From: a virus
Strand: one strand, 5' to 3'
DNA: 31,032 nt
Virus record (IMG/VR): IMGVR_UViG_3300009508_000040
Span: 1 to 31,032 of that record
Shown: positions 30,653 to 31,032 of the stretch, in pieces
How positions within the stretch are numbered: the first letter of the stretch is position 1
Layout: every line of letters begins with the position of its first letter
The notes under the pieces: model-generated
What the model saw: the letters and a program-made list of their open reading frames with translations, nothing else
Told to the model about the DNA's origin: nothing
Databases searched by the model: none
Program-made: the position numbers and the translations under genes

Positions 30653-30880
30653 ATGATAAAAACTAATAGATGGACTGATAAGCAAGTCAAAGAACTAAAG
30701 AAGTTCTACGGCCATGTGCCTGTAGATACTCTCGCTAGCATGTTAAATAAAACACCTTCAGCTGTTACGAGCAAAGTACACTATCTTCGGAAAAGAGGGT
30801 GGACTTTTGACAGCAAGAAAATAGACTCAAAAGAGTTTGCTCGTCAATGTAAAGTATTTTATGGCGACAACATGGCATGA
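30653..30880 (+). CDS. Small SANT/GcrA-like HTH protein
   Basis: A 75-residue protein made of one unit: RWTDKQVKELKKFYG, then DTLASMLNKTPSAVTSKVHYLRKRGW. The layout (aromatic start, short helix, basic recognition helix ending in VHYLRKRG) matches the units in the proteins at 19380-20105 and 22903-23355 and resembles the N-terminus of GcrA. It should bind DNA. It is the first gene of the rightward operon from P9, its mRNA is predicted to be leaderless, and its stop overlaps the bS21 ATG as ATGA. Confidence 0.75.
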   Translation: MIKTNRWTDKQVKELKKFYGHVPVDTLASMLNKTPSAVTSKVHYLRKRGWTFDSKKIDSKEFARQCKVFYGDNMA

Positions 30881-31032
30881 AAAGACAGCAGAAACCACAA
30901 AATTATAGCTTTGACAGATTGCTAAGGCAATTCCGAAATAAAACAAAGCGTGATGGCAAACTAGAAAAACTCAAAGAGAAGACATACTACGAAAAGCCAG
31001 CTCAACGAAAGCAACGGCTAAAGAATGCTGCT
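30877..31032 (+). CDS. rpsU: Ribosomal protein bS21, 3' end outside window
   Basis: The visible 52 residues start MKRQQKPQNYSFDRLLRQF and continue through NKTKRDGKL, EKLKEKTYYEKPAQRK to the window edge with no stop. The pattern RxFxxKxxRxGxLxxLxxxxYYEKPxxRK is the bS21 signature (compare the REFYEKPSVKRK region of host S21). bS21 binds the 30S platform near the anti-Shine-Dalgarno region and affects initiation. Phage copies have been reported in marine viruses. The ATG overlaps the preceding stop, so it is translated by coupling behind the leaderless HTH gene. Confidence 0.88.
   Translation, partial: MKRQQKPQNYSFDRLLRQFRNKTKRDGKLEKLKEKTYYEKPAQRKQRLKNAA

Noticed and set aside
1-31032. CRISPR arrays, IS elements or toxin-antitoxin pairs
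   Set aside because: No spaced direct repeats, terminal inverted repeats with a transposase, or recognisable toxin motif was seen on either strand.

Overview
The window is part of an AT-rich double-stranded DNA tailed phage genome, most likely a lytic marine phage. It carries family A DNA polymerase, primase, DnaB-type helicase, SbcC/SbcD-type recombination nuclease, ribonucleotide reductase, MazG, Hsp20, an A-type Fe-S carrier, an endolysin and the start of ribosomal protein bS21. This gene mix, the low GC and the GcrA/SANT-like DNA-binding proteins suggest a marine bacterial host, perhaps an alphaproteobacterium such as SAR11. The host is an inference. No integrase, CRISPR array or IS element is visible.

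Layout. Bases 1-1913 are rightward tail genes: a fibre-like protein cut by the left edge, and a tail assembly chaperone. A bidirectional terminator at 1947-1971 separates them from a long leftward block. In transcription order, right to left, that block reads as follows. (a) 30525-26639: a tRNA-Ala inside a reading frame, Hsp20, Fe-S carrier, endolysin, several tiny genes, a holin-like membrane protein and a 2OG oxygenase-like protein. (b) 26607-23406: conserved phage proteins including MazG, DUF3310-like and HTH proteins. (c) 23355-19380: DNA-binding proteins and an NAD-dependent DNA ligase split into two genes with a GIY-YIG-like gene between them, closed by a terminator at 19342-19365. (d) 19318-10730: replicative helicase, ParB-like protein, primase, polymerase, two 2OG oxygenases, a DNA methyltransferase and a UvsW-like helicase. 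(e) 10678-1976: ssDNA-binding protein, peroxiredoxin, SbcD/SbcC, a Holliday-junction-resolvase-like nuclease, 5'-3' exonuclease, NrdA and NrdB. At the right edge (30653 onward) transcription turns rightward again with a small SANT-like protein and bS21.

Regulation. Nine near-identical sigma70-type promoters (TTGACA or TTGACT, exactly 17 bp, TATAAT) punctuate the map: eight leftward and one rightward. At three of them the predicted +1 falls on the A of the first ATG, and at a fourth two bases before it, so several operons appear to begin with leaderless or nearly leaderless mRNAs. Other transcripts have ordinary Shine-Dalgarno leaders, and the hsp20 transcript has a long leader that looks structured. 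Most genes overlap by ATGA, GTGA or TAATG, or abut, so translation is probably coupled.

Most noteworthy: the split ligase with its intervening GIY-YIG-like gene, a complete tRNA-Ala read through in frame inside a protein gene, the leaderless promoter architecture beside a phage bS21 gene, the structured hsp20 leader, and a hairpin that buries a ribosome binding site between two cistrons.
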